Below, piece after piece: positions 23,964 through 34,004 of a DNA stretch of 64,000 nt; position 1 is the first letter of the stretch; each line of letters begins with the position of its first letter. Origin of the DNA: Streptomyces sp. NRRL F-6131 (GTDB lineage Bacteria; Actinomycetota; Actinomycetes; Streptomycetales; Streptomycetaceae); the NCBI GenBank assembly GCA_000719695.1, contig JOHN01000042.1:1-64000 (forward strand), read 5' to 3'. A program made the translations under genes and the position numbers. The notes beneath the pieces are model-generated. The model ran no database searches. It worked only from the letters and a program-made list of their open reading frames with translations, and was not told where the DNA came from.

Positions 23964-24620
23964 GTGGGTGCACGGGGGCTGCGGGAGATTCTGGCGGACG
24001 CGGCGGGCGGGCTGTTCCCGCCGTCGGACGGATCGGTGACGGTGGTGCCGCAACCGTCGCCGCGCGAGGCGGGCGTGGTGGCCTTCTCCGCCCACGCGGT
24101 GGTGTTCACCGACGAGGACCCGGACTGGGTTCGGGCCACGCTGGCCGCCGTGCCGAGCGACCCGCTGGCGGCTCCGCTCTGTCCCCCCTTCCTCACCGCG
24201 TTCGCGCGGCGCACCGGGCGGGAGAACGGCAGCATCGACCTGCTGACCGTGGCGGACCGCCTGCCCGGCGAGCCGCCGTCGGCGCTCACCCCGGTCGCGG
24301 ACCGGGACCACCCCCGGGTGGTGCGCGCGTTGCGCTACCGCGAGGAGGTGCGGGTCTTCGAGGCGGACGGCGGGCTCGGCGTCCTGGTGCTGGGGCGCGG
24401 CGTCGCCGGGCGGTGGGAGTGCTCGGTCGAGGTCGACCCGGCGGCCCGCGGACGCGGCCTGGGGCGGGCGCTGGCCGTCGCGGCCCGGCACCTGGTCCCG
24501 GACGGCGACCGGCTCTGGTCGCAGCAGGCCCCGGGCAACGCGACGAGCGTGCGGGCCTTCCAGGCGGCCGGCTACCGGCCGGTGGGCGCGGAGACCCTGC
24601 TGGTGGTGGGGCGGCCGTGA
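23964..24620 (+). CDS. GNAT-family N-acetyltransferase
   Basis: A 218-residue protein. The C-terminal half is a GNAT domain with the acetyl-CoA loop RGRGLGRAL (near residue 155) and NATSVRAFQAAGYRPVG, which is the usual end of the fold. The N-terminal half is less typical, with DxDPDWVRATL-like content. It transfers an acetyl group from acetyl-CoA to an unknown amine. The GTG at 23964 has AAGGGGGG seven nt upstream. It overlaps the next kinase gene by 4 nt (GTGA), so both are probably made together. The pairing with an aminoglycoside-kinase-like gene suggests small-molecule or antibiotic modification. Confidence 0.8.
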   Translation: MGARGLREILADAAGGLFPPSDGSVTVVPQPSPREAGVVAFSAHAVVFTDEDPDWVRATLAAVPSDPLAAPLCPPFLTAFARRTGRENGSIDLLTVADRLPGEPPSALTPVADRDHPRVVRALRYREEVRVFEADGGLGVLVLGRGVAGRWECSVEVDPAARGRGLGRALAVAARHLVPDGDRLWSQQAPGNATSVRAFQAAGYRPVGAETLLVVGRP

Positions 24621-25495
24621 ATCCCCCGACGACCCTGACGGCCGTCCCCGAGGACGTGCGGGACCGGCTGGTGACCCGCTTCGGCCCGGGTGCCCGGGCC
24701 TGGTGCGCGGAGCTGCCGCCGCTGGTCGACGCCCTGGCCGACCGCTGGGGGCTGGCGGTACGGGCGGCCGGCGGGGGCGGCACCGCGCGGGTGTTCCGCT
24801 GCGAGCGGCGCGCCGACGGCGCGGCCGTGTGGCTCAAGCTGACGCCGGACACCGAGGTGGCCCGGCAGGAGGCGGTGGCGCTCACCGCGTGGCGCGGGCT
24901 CCCGTCGGTGGTGCGGCTGCTGGAGCACGACGGCGGGGCCGGGGCGCTGCTGCTGGCCGACGTCGCGCCGGGGACGCCGCTGCGCGAGCACGGGTGGCGG
25001 CCGGCGGACGTCGCCGGGCTGCTGGGCGATCTCCGCTCGGTGGCCGCGCCGCCCGGTCCCGCCCTGCCCTCGCTGGCGGAGCGCGCCGACTTCCTCCTCG
25101 ACCTGACGGAGCGCCGGGCCCCGGGGGTGTCGACGGCGGACGCCCGGGCGCTCGCCCGCGAACTGACCGGCGACGGCAGCCCCTCGGCCCTGGTCCACGG
25201 CGACCTGCACCCGGCCAACGTCCTGCTCGGCCCGGCCGGTCCGGTGGCCATCGACCCGCGCGCCTGCCTGGGCGACCCGGACTTCGACCTGGTCGACTGG
25301 GCCCTCGACGGCGTGACCGACCCGGCCGCACTGTCCACCAGGATCGCCGCACTGGCCCACCTGGTCCCCGGCGCGGACGCCGACCGGATCCACGCCTGGT
25401 GCCGCGCCGCAGCCGTCCTGATCGCCGCCCCCCGCCTCACGGCCGGCCGCCGCGACGCCGGCACGGCCTTCCTGCGCGAGCTCGCGGGGATCTAG
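24617..25495 (+). CDS. Aminoglycoside phosphotransferase family kinase, APH(6)-like
   Basis: A 292-residue kinase-like phosphotransferase. The catalytic loop is HGDLHPANVLL (near residue 193) and the metal site is IDPRACLGDPDFDLVDWAL (near 213-231), a spacing seen in streptomycin 6-kinase/hydroxyurea kinase-like enzymes. The ATP lysine is in VWLKLTPD. Such enzymes phosphorylate aminoglycosides or other hydroxyl-bearing molecules; the substrate here is unknown. It is translationally coupled to the GNAT gene. Its stop codon TAG lies in a CTAG that is also the stop of the convergent gene at 25492-26112, a 4-bp tail-to-tail overlap. Confidence 0.82.
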   Translation: MNPPTTLTAVPEDVRDRLVTRFGPGARAWCAELPPLVDALADRWGLAVRAAGGGGTARVFRCERRADGAAVWLKLTPDTEVARQEAVALTAWRGLPSVVRLLEHDGGAGALLLADVAPGTPLREHGWRPADVAGLLGDLRSVAAPPGPALPSLAERADFLLDLTERRAPGVSTADARALARELTGDGSPSALVHGDLHPANVLLGPAGPVAIDPRACLGDPDFDLVDWALDGVTDPAALSTRIAALAHLVPGADADRIHAWCRAAAVLIAAPRLTAGRRDAGTAFLRELAGI

Positions 25496-26112
25496 GGAGC
25501 GTCCGACGATTCCCGTCGCGCGCGGCCCCGGCCGTCAGTGGGCGGCCGCAGCCGGAACCGCCCCGCCGTCGTCCGCCCGCGGTGGGGCGGCCGGGCGTGC
25601 TCGTCCTCCTCCAGCTCCCGCCGGATGTCCGCCAGGATCGTGGACTCCGGCCGGAAGTCGTACGACTCCAGGCCCGGGAGGTCGAGGTCCCGGCGGAGGG
25701 CGGCGACCGCGATGTCACGCCACGGGTAGAGCTCGTCGGGCCGCCGACCGCCGGCCCGCGCCCAGTGCCGGCAGCAGGACCGCAACCCGAGGAGGGCGCC
25801 CCGGGCCCTGGCGGTCGCGCACATGCCCCCCGGCCCGTAGAACCACCCGTTGAGTGCCTGCGCCACCTCCCCCGCCACCTCGGGGGTGAGCCGGACGCCC
25901 GAGGCGTGCGACAGACGGCCCAGGATCCGGAAGACCTCCGGATAGGACTCCAACCGGGCCCTGTGCAGCTCCAACGCCCAGCCCGACTTCAGCTCCGTCA
26001 GCCACCGCGCCCGCTCGCGCCGCTGCTGCGCCAGCGTCAGCGCCGCCCCGATGCCCGCGACCACCAGCGCGACAAGACCCGACAGCAGGGCGGTGACGAT
26101 CGGTTCACTCAT
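25492..26112 (-). CDS. Membrane-anchored protein of unknown function
   Basis: A 206-residue protein. One N-terminal transmembrane helix (about residues 7-29) leads to a short charged, helical stretch QQRRERARWLTELKSGW, which may be a coiled coil. The rest is cytoplasmic, with helices and a Trp-rich middle (GWFYGPGGM, YPWRDIAVAAL). The last 35 residues are basic and disordered. I recognise no domain. The ATG at 26112 begins directly before the membrane helix. It stands alone between convergent and same-strand genes, so context says little. Confidence 0.65.
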   Translation of the reverse strand: MSEPIVTALLSGLVALVVAGIGAALTLAQQRRERARWLTELKSGWALELHRARLESYPEVFRILGRLSHASGVRLTPEVAGEVAQALNGWFYGPGGMCATARARGALLGLRSCCRHWARAGGRRPDELYPWRDIAVAALRRDLDLPGLESYDFRPESTILADIRRELEEDEHARPPHRGRTTAGRFRLRPPTDGRGRARRESSDAP

Positions 26113-26238
26113 GGCCGCCCCGTCCCCCTCCGCCGGCTGCCGTCGCGGCCAGTATGGCAGCCCGGTCCACCGTCATCACCGGTTCGGCGCGGAGCAGTTG
26201 ATCGAACGACGGGGGCGGGGTGGGCCCGGGCTACGGGG

Positions 26239-27423
26239 TCAGTCGGCGGTCGGGGCGGTGGCCGCGACGATGCGGACGGCGTCGGTGATCTGGGCGTCCG
26301 TCAGGTCGCCGCGGGCGGTGAGGCGGAGGCGGGAGATGCCGTCGGGGACGGACGGGGGGCGGAAGCAGCCGACGGCGAGGCCGGCCCGCCGGCAGTCGGC
26401 GGCCCAGGTGACGGCGGCCTCGGGGCCGGGGGCGCGGACGGAGACGACGGCCGCGTCGGGGGTGGAGGCGTGCAGGCCGGCGGCGGTGAGGCGGGCCGCG
26501 AGGGTGCGGGCGACCTCGCGGGCGCGGTCGGAGCGGTGCGGTTCGGCGCGCAGCAGGCGCAGGGCGCCGAGGGCGGCGCCCGCGGCGGCGGGGGCCAGAC
26601 CGGTGTCGAAGATGAAGGTGCGGGCGGTCTCCACCAGGTGGCGCACGACCCGGCGCGGGCCGAGCACGGCGCCGCCCTGGGAGCCGAGCGACTTGGAGAG
26701 GGTGACGGTGGTGACCACGTCGGGCGCGCCGGCCAGGCCCGCGGCGGCCGGGGCGCCGGCGCCGCCGGGGCCGAGGACCCCGAGGCCGTGTGCGTCGTCG
26801 ACGAGCAGGGCGGCGCCGAACCGACGGGTGACGGTGGCGAGTTCGGCGAGCGGGGCGGCGTTGCCGTCGACCGAGAAGACGGAGTCGGTGACCATCAGGG
26901 CGCGGCGCCGGTCCCGCCCGGCGAGGATGTCGGCGACGGCCTGCGGGTCGCTGTGCGGGGCGCGGTGGACGTCGGCACGGGCGAGCCGGCAGCCGTCGAT
27001 CAGCGACGCGTGGTTGTAGGCGTCGGACACGATGAGGGTGTCGGGGTCGGTGAGCGCGGTGAGCGCGGCGAGGTTGGCGGTGTAGCCGGAGGAGAACACC
27101 AGGGCGGCCTCGGCCCCGCAGAAGTCGGCGAGCTCCTCCTCCAGCTCGGTGTGCAGCGCGGTGGTGCCGGTGACCAGGCGCGAGCCGGTGGCGCCGCCGC
27201 CCCAGCGCAGCGCGGCGTCGGCCGCGGCCCGGGTGACGGCGGGGTGCCGGGTGAGGCCGAGGTAGTCGTTGCCGGCGAGGTCGAGCACCGGATCGTCGGC
27301 GGGTCGGCTGCGCAGCGTCCGCGTCAGCCCGGCCCCGGCCCGCTGCTCGGCGGTCTCGTCGAGCCAGTCGAAGACGGCGCCGGGAGCGAGGGTGCGCGGT
27401 TCGGGAGCGGTGCGGTTGGCCAT
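26239..27423 (-). CDS. bioF: 8-amino-7-oxononanoate synthase
   Basis: A 394-residue PLP enzyme of the alpha-oxoamine synthase family, which condenses pimeloyl-ACP or pimeloyl-CoA with alanine in biotin synthesis. NDYLGLTRHP, GATGSRLVTGTTALH, NHASLIDGCR, DDAHGLGVLG and the PLP-lysine segment TLSKSLGSQGGAV fit BioF better than Kbl. Length matches (about 385-395). The ATG at 27423 is the first start that gives a normal N-terminus; the longer frame is rejected. bioB, bioA and bioD are 4 kb away on the other strand, separated by a helicase and a membrane protein gene, so the pathway is split but local. Confidence 0.88.
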   Translation of the reverse strand: MANRTAPEPRTLAPGAVFDWLDETAEQRAGAGLTRTLRSRPADDPVLDLAGNDYLGLTRHPAVTRAAADAALRWGGGATGSRLVTGTTALHTELEEELADFCGAEAALVFSSGYTANLAALTALTDPDTLIVSDAYNHASLIDGCRLARADVHRAPHSDPQAVADILAGRDRRRALMVTDSVFSVDGNAAPLAELATVTRRFGAALLVDDAHGLGVLGPGGAGAPAAAGLAGAPDVVTTVTLSKSLGSQGGAVLGPRRVVRHLVETARTFIFDTGLAPAAAGAALGALRLLRAEPHRSDRAREVARTLAARLTAAGLHASTPDAAVVSVRAPGPEAAVTWAADCRRAGLAVGCFRPPSVPDGISRLRLTARGDLTDAQITDAVRIVAATAPTAD

Positions 27424-27598
27424 GGTCGGCACTCTGGCACGGGCCGCGCGGGCCGGGCAATGTGCGCCGGGGCACACCCTCGACCGGCGGTGCGGCCTGC
27501 GGTGGACCGCCGCTCCGCCGGCGGGGCCGGCCCGCGGGACGGCCCGCGGTGCGGCCCGGGCTTTGCCGGGGGTGGCGGCCAGCAGGCAAGATAGGCTG

Positions 27599-30109
27599 GT
27601 GACCCTCCTTGATCTGATGCCGAAGCCCGCCACGCCCGATGCGCTGTACGAGACGTTCGCCGCCTGGGCGCAGGAGCGCGGGATCTCGCTGTACCCGGCG
27701 CAGGAGGAGGCCCTGATCGAGCTGGTGTCGGGGAACAACGTGATCCTGGCGACGCCGACGGGGTCGGGGAAGAGCCTGGTGGCGGCGGGTGCGCACTTCG
27801 CGGCGCTCGCGGAGGGGCAGCGGACGTTCTACACGGCGCCGATCAAGGCGCTGGTGTCGGAGAAGTTCTTCGACCTGGTGAAGATGTTCGGGACCGAGCA
27901 GGTCGGCATGATGACGGGTGACGCCTCGGTGAACCCGACGGCGCCGATCATCTGCTGCACGGCGGAGGTGCTGGCGCAGATCGCGCTGCGCGACGGCGCC
28001 CGGGCGGACATCGGCCAGGTGGTCATGGACGAGTTCCACTTCTACGCGGAGCCGGACCGCGGCTGGGCCTGGCAGATCCCGCTGCTGGAGCTGCCGCAGG
28101 CGCAGTTCCTGCTGATGTCGGCGACGCTGGGCGACGTGCGGCGGTTCGAGGAGGACCTGACCCGGCGCACCGGGCGGCCGACGACGGTGGTGCGCAACGC
28201 GGAGCGTCCGGTGCCGCTGTTCTACGAGTACCGGCGCACCACCATGCACGACACGCTGGAGGAACTGCTGCAGACCGGCCAGGCGCCGGTGTACGTCGTG
28301 CACTTCACGCAGAAGGAGGCGGTGGACCGGGCGCAGTCGCTGATGAGCATCAACATGTCCTCCAAGGCGGAGAAGGATGCCATCGCCGACCTGATCGGCA
28401 ACTTCCGTTTCACCACCAAGTTCGGCCGCAACCTCTCGCGTTTCGTCCGGCACGGCATCGGTGTGCACCACGCAGGCATGCTGCCGAAGTACCGGCGGCT
28501 GGTCGAGCGGCTGGCGCAGGCGGGCCTGCTGAAGGTGATCTGCGGGACGGACACGCTCGGCGTGGGCGTCAACGTGCCGATCCGCACGGTGCTGTTCACG
28601 GCGCTGTCGAAGTACGACGGGCAGCGGGTGCGGATCCTGCGGGCCCGCGAGTTCCACCAGATCGCCGGGCGGGCCGGGCGGGCCGGGTTCGACACCGTCG
28701 GCCAGGTGGTGGCCCAGGCGCCCGAGCACGTCATCGAGAACGAGAAGGCCGTCGCCAAGGCGGGCGACGACCCGAAGAAGAAGCGCAAGATCGTCCGGAA
28801 GAAGGCGCCGGAGGGCTTCGTCGGCTGGTCGGAGGAGACCTTCCAGAAGCTGATCGCCGCCGACCCGGAGCCGCTGGTCTCCCGGTTCAAGGTGAGCCAC
28901 GCGATGCTGCTGTCGGTGATCGGGCGGCCGGGCAACGCCTTCGAGGCGATGCGCAAGCTGCTCACCGACAACCACGAGGACCGGGCCGCGCAGCGCCGGC
29001 ACATCCGCACGACGATCGCCATCTACCGCTCGCTGCTGGAGGGCGGCGTGGTGGAGCGGCTGCCGGAGCCGGACGCCGAGGGCCGGATCGTCCGGCTGAC
29101 CCTGGACCTCCAGGAGAACTTCGCGCTCAACCAGCCGCTGTCGACCTTCGCGCTGGCCGCCTTCGAGCTGCTCGACCCGACCTCGCCCTCGTTCGCGATG
29201 GACGTGGTGTCGGTGGTCGAGGCGACCCTGGACGACCCCCGGCAGATCCTCGCCTCGCAGCAGAACAAGGCGCGCGGCGAGACCGTCGGCGAGATGAAGC
29301 GCGACGGCATCGAGTACGAGGAGCGGATGGAGCGGCTCCAGGAGATCACCTATCCGAAGCCGCTGGAGGAGCTGCTCACCCACGCCTACGAGGTGTACCG
29401 CCGGGCGCACCCGTGGATCGGCGACCACGAGCTGCGGCCCAAGTCGGTGGTGCGGGACCTCTACGAGCGGGCGATGACCTTCTCGGACTACGTCGGCTTC
29501 TACGAGCTGGCCCGCACCGAGGGCATCGTGCTGCGCTACCTGGCGGGCGCGTACAAGGCGCTGGAGCAGACCGTCCCGGAGGACGTCAAGACCGACGACC
29601 TGAAGGACGTCATCGCCTGGCTGGGCGAACTGGTCCGCCAGGTCGACTCCAGCCTGCTGGACGAGTGGGAGCAGCTCGCCAACCCGACCGACCCGCAGTC
29701 CGCCGAGGTGACGCTGGACGACAAGCCGGCGCCGGTGACGGCGAACGCGCGGGCGTTCCGGGTGCTGGTGCGCAACGAGATGTTCCGGCGGGTGGAGCTG
29801 TGCGCGCTGGAGCGCTACGACGAGCTGGGCGCGCTGGACGGCGAGTACGGCTGGGACGCGGACCGCTGGGCGGACGCCCTGGACGGGTACTGGGACGAGC
29901 ACGACGACCTGGGCACCGGGCCGGACGCGCGCGGCCCGAAGATGCTGATCATCGAGGAGGAGGACTCCGCCTGGCGGGTCCGGCAGATCTTCGACGACCC
30001 GGCGGGCGACCACGACTGGGGGATCAGCGCCGAGGTCGACCTGTACGGCTCGGACGAGGAGGGCCGCGCGGTGGTCCGGATCACCGCCGTGGACCGGCTG
30101 GGCGGCTGA
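27599..30109 (+). CDS. DEAD/DEAH-box helicase with DUF3516-like C-terminus
   Basis: An 836-residue superfamily 2 helicase of the Ski2-like type. Motif I is ATPTGSGKS near residue 55, motif II MDEFHFY, motif III MSATLGD and motif VI HQIAGRAGRAGFDT. The C-terminal half, from about residue 440, looks like the DUF3516 domain found with these actinobacterial helicases. It probably unwinds RNA or DNA; the substrate is not known. A short basic segment KKKRKIVRKK lies after the motor. The GTG at 27599 is one base after TAGGCT; ATG 27617 is an equally possible start. A pair of strong hairpins follows the stop. Confidence 0.87.
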   Translation: MTLLDLMPKPATPDALYETFAAWAQERGISLYPAQEEALIELVSGNNVILATPTGSGKSLVAAGAHFAALAEGQRTFYTAPIKALVSEKFFDLVKMFGTEQVGMMTGDASVNPTAPIICCTAEVLAQIALRDGARADIGQVVMDEFHFYAEPDRGWAWQIPLLELPQAQFLLMSATLGDVRRFEEDLTRRTGRPTTVVRNAERPVPLFYEYRRTTMHDTLEELLQTGQAPVYVVHFTQKEAVDRAQSLMSINMSSKAEKDAIADLIGNFRFTTKFGRNLSRFVRHGIGVHHAGMLPKYRRLVERLAQAGLLKVICGTDTLGVGVNVPIRTVLFTALSKYDGQRVRILRAREFHQIAGRAGRAGFDTVGQVVAQAPEHVIENEKAVAKAGDDPKKKRKIVRKKAPEGFVGWSEETFQKLIAADPEPLVSRFKVSHAMLLSVIGRPGNAFEAMRKLLTDNHEDRAAQRRHIRTTIAIYRSLLEGGVVERLPEPDAEGRIVRLTLDLQENFALNQPLSTFALAAFELLDPTSPSFAMDVVSVVEATLDDPRQILASQQNKARGETVGEMKRDGIEYEERMERLQEITYPKPLEELLTHAYEVYRRAHPWIGDHELRPKSVVRDLYERAMTFSDYVGFYELARTEGIVLRYLAGAYKALEQTVPEDVKTDDLKDVIAWLGELVRQVDSSLLDEWEQLANPTDPQSAEVTLDDKPAPVTANARAFRVLVRNEMFRRVELCALERYDELGALDGEYGWDADRWADALDGYWDEHDDLGTGPDARGPKMLIIEEEDSAWRVRQIFDDPAGDHDWGISAEVDLYGSDEEGRAVVRITAVDRLGG

Positions 30110-30122
30110 CGGGTCCTCACGG

Positions 30123-30152
30123 GGGCCGGCCGGGGAAAGGCCCGGCCGGCCC
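30123..30152. terminator. Hairpin with 12-bp stem after the helicase
   Basis: Arms GGGCCGGCCGGG (30123-30134) and CCCGGCCGGCCC (30141-30152) flank the loop GAAAGG. It lies 13 nt after the helicase stop and probably ends that transcript. Confidence 0.6.
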
Positions 30153-30162
30153 GGGCGTGACG

Positions 30163-30208
30163 CGACGGCGGGAGGGGGCGGGCTGCGGCCCGCCCCCTCC
30201 CGCCGTCG
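30163..30208. terminator. Bidirectional hairpin with 20-bp perfect stem
   Basis: Arms 30163-30182 and 30189-30208 are perfectly complementary with the loop CTGCGG. It sits between the stops of two convergent genes (30109 and 30219), so it can end both transcripts. Confidence 0.7.
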
Positions 30209-30218
30209 TGACGCGGTG

Positions 30219-31109
30219 CTACATCCAGACGAACGGCGAGCCCGCGGTGTGGGAGACGGCCCGGGTGGCCTCGTCGAGCAGCTGGTCGAGGGCGGTGGCC
30301 CCGGGCGAGGGCACCGGCAGCGGGCTCGCCGGGGAGGCGGACGGGCTGCCGGACGGGGCGGCGGTTCCGCCGGCGGTTCCACCGGCCGGGGCGGGAGCGG
30401 TGGTGCCGAGGTGCTGGTCGGCGGGGCGCGAACTGGTCACCGTCACGTAGTGGCCGACGAGTTCGACCCGCGGTTCGGTGGCCGGCCGGGCCGCGCCCGC
30501 CGGCAGGGCCGGGGCGGTGTTGGCGTCCGGGAGGATGAAGGCGACCGCTCCGGACTTGGCGCGCAGCGCCTCGGCGGCCCGGGCCGCGGCCGGGGCGTCG
30601 GCGAACCGCAGCAGGGTGACGCTGCTCAGCACCGGCTTCTCCTGGGCGGTGAAGCTGACCGCGAGGTAGCCCTTGCAGCCGGGTTCGCGCAGCAGGTCCA
30701 GGGTGCGGTCCTCCAGGACCTCGGTGCAGTTGTCACCGCGGCGCACCCCCGACCGCTTGCCCTTGTAGCCGCCGGACTCGACGACCCGCTGGGCGGGGAA
30801 GTAGGCCTCGACGTCGAGGGCCTCCGGGTCGTAGACGGCGCTCGGGGGCGGGTTGCCGACGATCGGCGGGGTCTTGGACGCCTCCTTGCTGGAGGGGCCC
30901 AGCCCGGGTATGTAGTCGCCGGGCGTCGGGCGGGTGACGATCCAGCCGCCGGCGGCCACCACGCCGACGACGGTGACCCAGCCGACGACCCGTCGGGCGG
31001 TCACCCGTCTGGCCCGGTACGCCCCGGCCGGCCGTTCGGACGTGTCGTGTGCCGGCCGCTCCGCCGGCGGTTCTGCCGATGACGGGGCGCGCTCCCCCTG
31101 CGTGGTCAT
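30219..31109 (-). CDS. Membrane-anchored protein of unknown function
   Basis: A 296-residue protein. After about 35 cytoplasmic residues comes one transmembrane helix ([18 protein letters not shown], about 40-58), so most of the protein lies outside the cell. The outer part has conserved-looking patches [21 protein letters not shown] and [12 protein letters not shown]; the two Cys could form a disulphide. A low-complexity Pro/Ala/Ser linker precedes the last 30 residues. I do not recognise a domain. The ATG at 31109 is chosen over 31148 because a -10 box TACAAT ends 7 nt before it and no ribosome site is present. Confidence 0.7.
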   Translation of the reverse strand: MTTQGERAPSSAEPPAERPAHDTSERPAGAYRARRVTARRVVGWVTVVGVVAAGGWIVTRPTPGDYIPGLGPSSKEASKTPPIVGNPPPSAVYDPEALDVEAYFPAQRVVESGGYKGKRSGVRRGDNCTEVLEDRTLDLLREPGCKGYLAVSFTAQEKPVLSSVTLLRFADAPAAARAAEALRAKSGAVAFILPDANTAPALPAGAARPATEPRVELVGHYVTVTSSRPADQHLGTTAPAPAGGTAGGTAAPSGSPSASPASPLPVPSPGATALDQLLDEATRAVSHTAGSPFVWM

Positions 31110-31116
31110 GCGGCCG

Positions 31117-31122
31117 ATTGTA
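31117..31122 (-). promoter_or_regulatory. -10 box TACAAT of a leaderless promoter
   Basis: Read on the minus strand, TACAAT lies exactly 7 nt before ATG 31109. It supports that start for the membrane protein. Confidence 0.6.
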
Positions 31123-31332
31123 TGCAGGTCACGAGTGGTGGAGATCACGGGGTCGGGCGGCCGGGCGGGACGGCGGCGGACCCCGGGGGACCGCCCCGTC
31201 GGCGGGCGCCGCGGGGCCCGGCCGGCGACGTGACCGGCACCACTACCGTGAGCTTCGACACTGTGACAACTCGCACATCCTCCCCGGGATCTTCTGGTGG
31301 GTTTCCTCTGGCGTCCGTCGCGGCCCAGCAGG

Positions 31333-31338
31333 CAGGAT
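31333..31338 (+). promoter_or_regulatory. Possible -10 box CAGGAT before bioB
   Basis: CAGGAT lies exactly 7 nt before ATG 31346, the same geometry as several clearer boxes in the window. The sequence match is weaker (N-A-N-N-N-T). Confidence 0.4.
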
Positions 31339-31345
31339 CAGGCCC

Positions 31346-32641
31346 ATGGATCTGCTCGATACCCTCACCGCCAAGGGCCTGCGTGGGGAGACCCCCACCC
31401 GCGAGGAGGCGCTCGCCGTCCTCGCCACCACCGACGACGAGCTGCTCGACGTGGTCGCCGCCGCCGGGCGGGTGCGCCGGCGGTGGTTCGGCCGCCGGGT
31501 CAAGCTCAACTACCTGGTGAACCTGAAGAGCGGGCTGTGCCCGGAGGACTGCTCCTACTGTTCGCAGCGGCTGGGCTCCAAGGCCGAGATCCTGAAGTAC
31601 ACCTGGCTCAAGCCGGGTCAGGCCGCCGAGGCGGCGAAGGCCGGCGTGTCGGGCGGCGCCAAGCGGGTCTGCCTGGTGGCGAGCGGTCGCGGCCCGACGG
31701 ACCGTGACATCGACCGGGTGACGGACACCGTCGCGGCCATCAAGGAGGCCGACCCGGCGGTGGAGATCTGCGCCTGCCTGGGCCTGCTCTCCGACAACCA
31801 GGCGGAGCGGTTGAAGGCGGCCGGCGTCGACGCCTACAACCACAACCTCAACACCTCCGAGGGCACCTACGGCGACATCGCCACCACCCACACCTACGCG
31901 GACCGGGTGGACACCGTCCAGAAGGCGCACGGCGCGGGCCTGTCGGCCTGCTCCGGCCTGATCGCGGGCATGGGCGAGAGCGACGAGGACCTGGTGGACG
32001 TGGTCTTCGCGCTGCGCGAGCTGGGCTCGGACTCCGTCCCGGTGAACTTCCTCATCCCGTTCGAGGGCACGCCGCTGGCCAAGGAGTGGAACCTCTCGCC
32101 GCAGCGCTGCCTGCGGATCCTGGCCATGGTGCGGTTCGTGAACCCGGACACCGAGGTGCGGATCGCCGGCGGCCGCGAGGTGCACCTGCGCAGCATGCAG
32201 CCGCTGGGCCTGCACCTCGCCAACTCCATCTTCCTGGGCGACTACCTGACCAGTGAGGGCCAGGCCGGTCAGGCCGACCTCGACATGATCCGGGACGCCG
32301 GCTTCGAGATCGAGGGCATGGGCGAGGGCACGCTGCCCCGCCACCGGGCCGACATCGCGGCGGACACGGCGGCGGGCGCCGTCGGCGGCTGCGGCACGGG
32401 CTCCGGGCACGCCGGGGCCGCGCAGGCCGGTGGCGCCCAGGCCGGCGGCTGCGGGACGGGCGGCGGTTGCGGCCCGTGCGGCGGACACGGCCACGCGGCC
32501 GAGACCCGGCCCGCGAGCGAGGCCGTGACCGGGACCGCGCCGGCCGCCCCGGCCGCCGACGAGGGCGCCGACGAGGCGCGCACCGACCTGGTGCGGGTCC
32601 GGCGCCGCGGCGCCGGCACCGAGCTGGCGCCCAACGCCTGA
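31346..32641 (+). CDS. bioB: Biotin synthase with Cys/Gly/His-rich C-terminal tail
   Basis: A 431-residue radical SAM enzyme that inserts sulphur into dethiobiotin. The SAM cluster motif is in [10 protein letters not shown] (C-x3-C-x2-C), and [10 protein letters not shown] and [15 protein letters not shown] match BioB. The catalytic body ends near residue 335. About 95 more residues follow, including a segment with four Cys and three His among Gly and Ala (about 345-385: [25 protein letters not shown]), then an Ala/Glu tail. The usual length is about 320-350, so the tail is an addition and could bind metal or sulphur. The ATG at 31346 is 7 nt after a possible -10 box. bioA and bioD follow on the same strand. 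Confidence 0.93.
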   Translation: MDLLDTLTAKGLRGETPTREEALAVLATTDDELLDVVAAAGRVRRRWFGRRVKLNYLVNLKSGLCPEDCSYCSQRLGSKAEILKYTWLKPGQAAEAAKAGVSGGAKRVCLVASGRGPTDRDIDRVTDTVAAIKEADPAVEICACLGLLSDNQAERLKAAGVDAYNHNLNTSEGTYGDIATTHTYADRVDTVQKAHGAGLSACSGLIAGMGESDEDLVDVVFALRELGSDSVPVNFLIPFEGTPLAKEWNLSPQRCLRILAMVRFVNPDTEVRIAGGREVHLRSMQPLGLHLANSIFLGDYLTSEGQAGQADLDMIRDAGFEIEGMGEGTLPRHRADIAADTAAGAVGGCGTGSGHAGAAQAGGAQAGGCGTGGGCGPCGGHGHAAETRPASEAVTGTAPAAPAADEGADEARTDLVRVRRRGAGTELAPNA

Positions 32642-32699
32642 GTCCGGACACCCCTCGGCCGCACGGCCCCGACCGCATCCCCCGGAAAGACGCCTCCCC

Positions 32700-34004
32700 A
32701 TGACCCAGCTGTCCACGGACACCCTGCTCGCGCTCGACCGGGCGCACGTCTGGCACCCGTACGGGCCGATGCCCGGCACCGTCACCCCGTACGTGGTGGA
32801 GTCCGCGTCCGGCGTCCGGCTGAGACTGGCCGCGCCGGCCGCGGGCGGTCACCACGAGCTGATCGACGGCATGTCGTCCTGGTGGGCGGCGATCCACGGG
32901 TACGGGCACCCGGTGCTGGACGAGGCGGTGCGCGAGCAGCTGGGGCGGATGAGCCATGTGATGTTCGGCGGGCTCACCCACGAGCCCGCCGTCCGGCTGG
33001 CCAGCACCCTGGTGGAGATCACGCCCGAGCCGCTGCGGCACGTGTTCCTCGCCGACTCCGGGTCGGTGGCCGTCGAGGTCGCGATGAAGATGTGCCTGCA
33101 GTACTGGCAGTCCGTGGGACGGCCGGAGAAGCGGCGGCTGCTGACCTGGCGCGGCGGCTACCACGGCGACACCTTCCACCCGATGTCGGTGTGCGACCCG
33201 CAGGGCGGCATGCACCACCTGTGGGGCGGGGTGCTGCCCCACCAGCTGTTCGCCGCCGAGCCGCCGGCCGGCTTCGACGCCCCGCTCGACGACGACTACG
33301 TGCGCGCCTTCGAGGAACTGGTGGAGCGTCACGCCGCCGAGCTGGCGGCGGTGATCGTGGAACCGGTCGTCCAGGGCGCGGGCGGGATGCGCTTCCACTC
33401 CCCCGAGTACCTGCGGATGCTGCGCGAGCTGTGCGACCGGCACGGGGTGCTGCTCGTCTTCGACGAGATCGCCACCGGCTTCGGCCGCAGCGGCGCGCTG
33501 TTCGCCGCCGACCACGCGGGCGTCTCGCCGGACGTGATGTGCCTCGGCAAGTCGCTGACCGGCGGCTACCTCACCATGGCGGCCACCCTCTGCTCGGCGG
33601 AGGTCGCGGACGGCATCAGCCGTGGCGAGATGCCGGTGCTGGCGCACGGGCCGACGTTCATGGGCAACCCGCTGGCGGCGGCGGTCGCCAACGCCTCGAT
33701 CGACCTGCTGCTCGGACAGGACTGGGCGACCGAGGTCAAGCGGATCGAGGGCGGACTGCGCGCGGGCCTGGCGGACGCGGCCGCACTGCCGGGCGTCAAG
33801 GACGTGCGGGTGCTCGGCGCGATCGGCGTCGTGCAGCTCGACCACCCGGTGGACATGGTGGCGGCGACCGAGGCGGCCGCGCGCGAGGGCGTCTGGCTCC
33901 GTCCGTTCCGGGACCTCCTCTACACCATGCCGCCGTTCGTCACCGGCGACGAGGACGTGGCGCGGATCGCCGCGGCCGTGACGGCGGCGGCGGTGGCCGG
34001 GTGA
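32700..34004 (+). CDS. bioA: Adenosylmethionine-8-amino-7-oxononanoate aminotransferase
   Basis: A 434-residue class III PLP aminotransferase that makes 7,8-diaminopelargonate using SAM as amino donor. WHPYGPM near the start, [49 protein letters not shown] and the PLP-lysine segment [14 protein letters not shown] are typical of BioA. Length is normal. It starts 59 nt after bioB behind a GGAAAG site and overlaps bioD by 4 nt (GTGA), giving a bioBAD operon. Confidence 0.95.
   Translation: MTQLSTDTLLALDRAHVWHPYGPMPGTVTPYVVESASGVRLRLAAPAAGGHHELIDGMSSWWAAIHGYGHPVLDEAVREQLGRMSHVMFGGLTHEPAVRLASTLVEITPEPLRHVFLADSGSVAVEVAMKMCLQYWQSVGRPEKRRLLTWRGGYHGDTFHPMSVCDPQGGMHHLWGGVLPHQLFAAEPPAGFDAPLDDDYVRAFEELVERHAAELAAVIVEPVVQGAGGMRFHSPEYLRMLRELCDRHGVLLVFDEIATGFGRSGALFAADHAGVSPDVMCLGKSLTGGYLTMAATLCSAEVADGISRGEMPVLAHGPTFMGNPLAAAVANASIDLLLGQDWATEVKRIEGGLRAGLADAAALPGVKDVRVLGAIGVVQLDHPVDMVAATEAAAREGVWLRPFRDLLYTMPPFVTGDEDVARIAAAVTAAAVAG

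Noticed and set aside
26231..30382. 1383-residue minus-strand open frame
   Set aside because: It runs antisense through the helicase gene and is Arg/His/Pro-rich; no domain, whereas the plus strand encodes a clear helicase.
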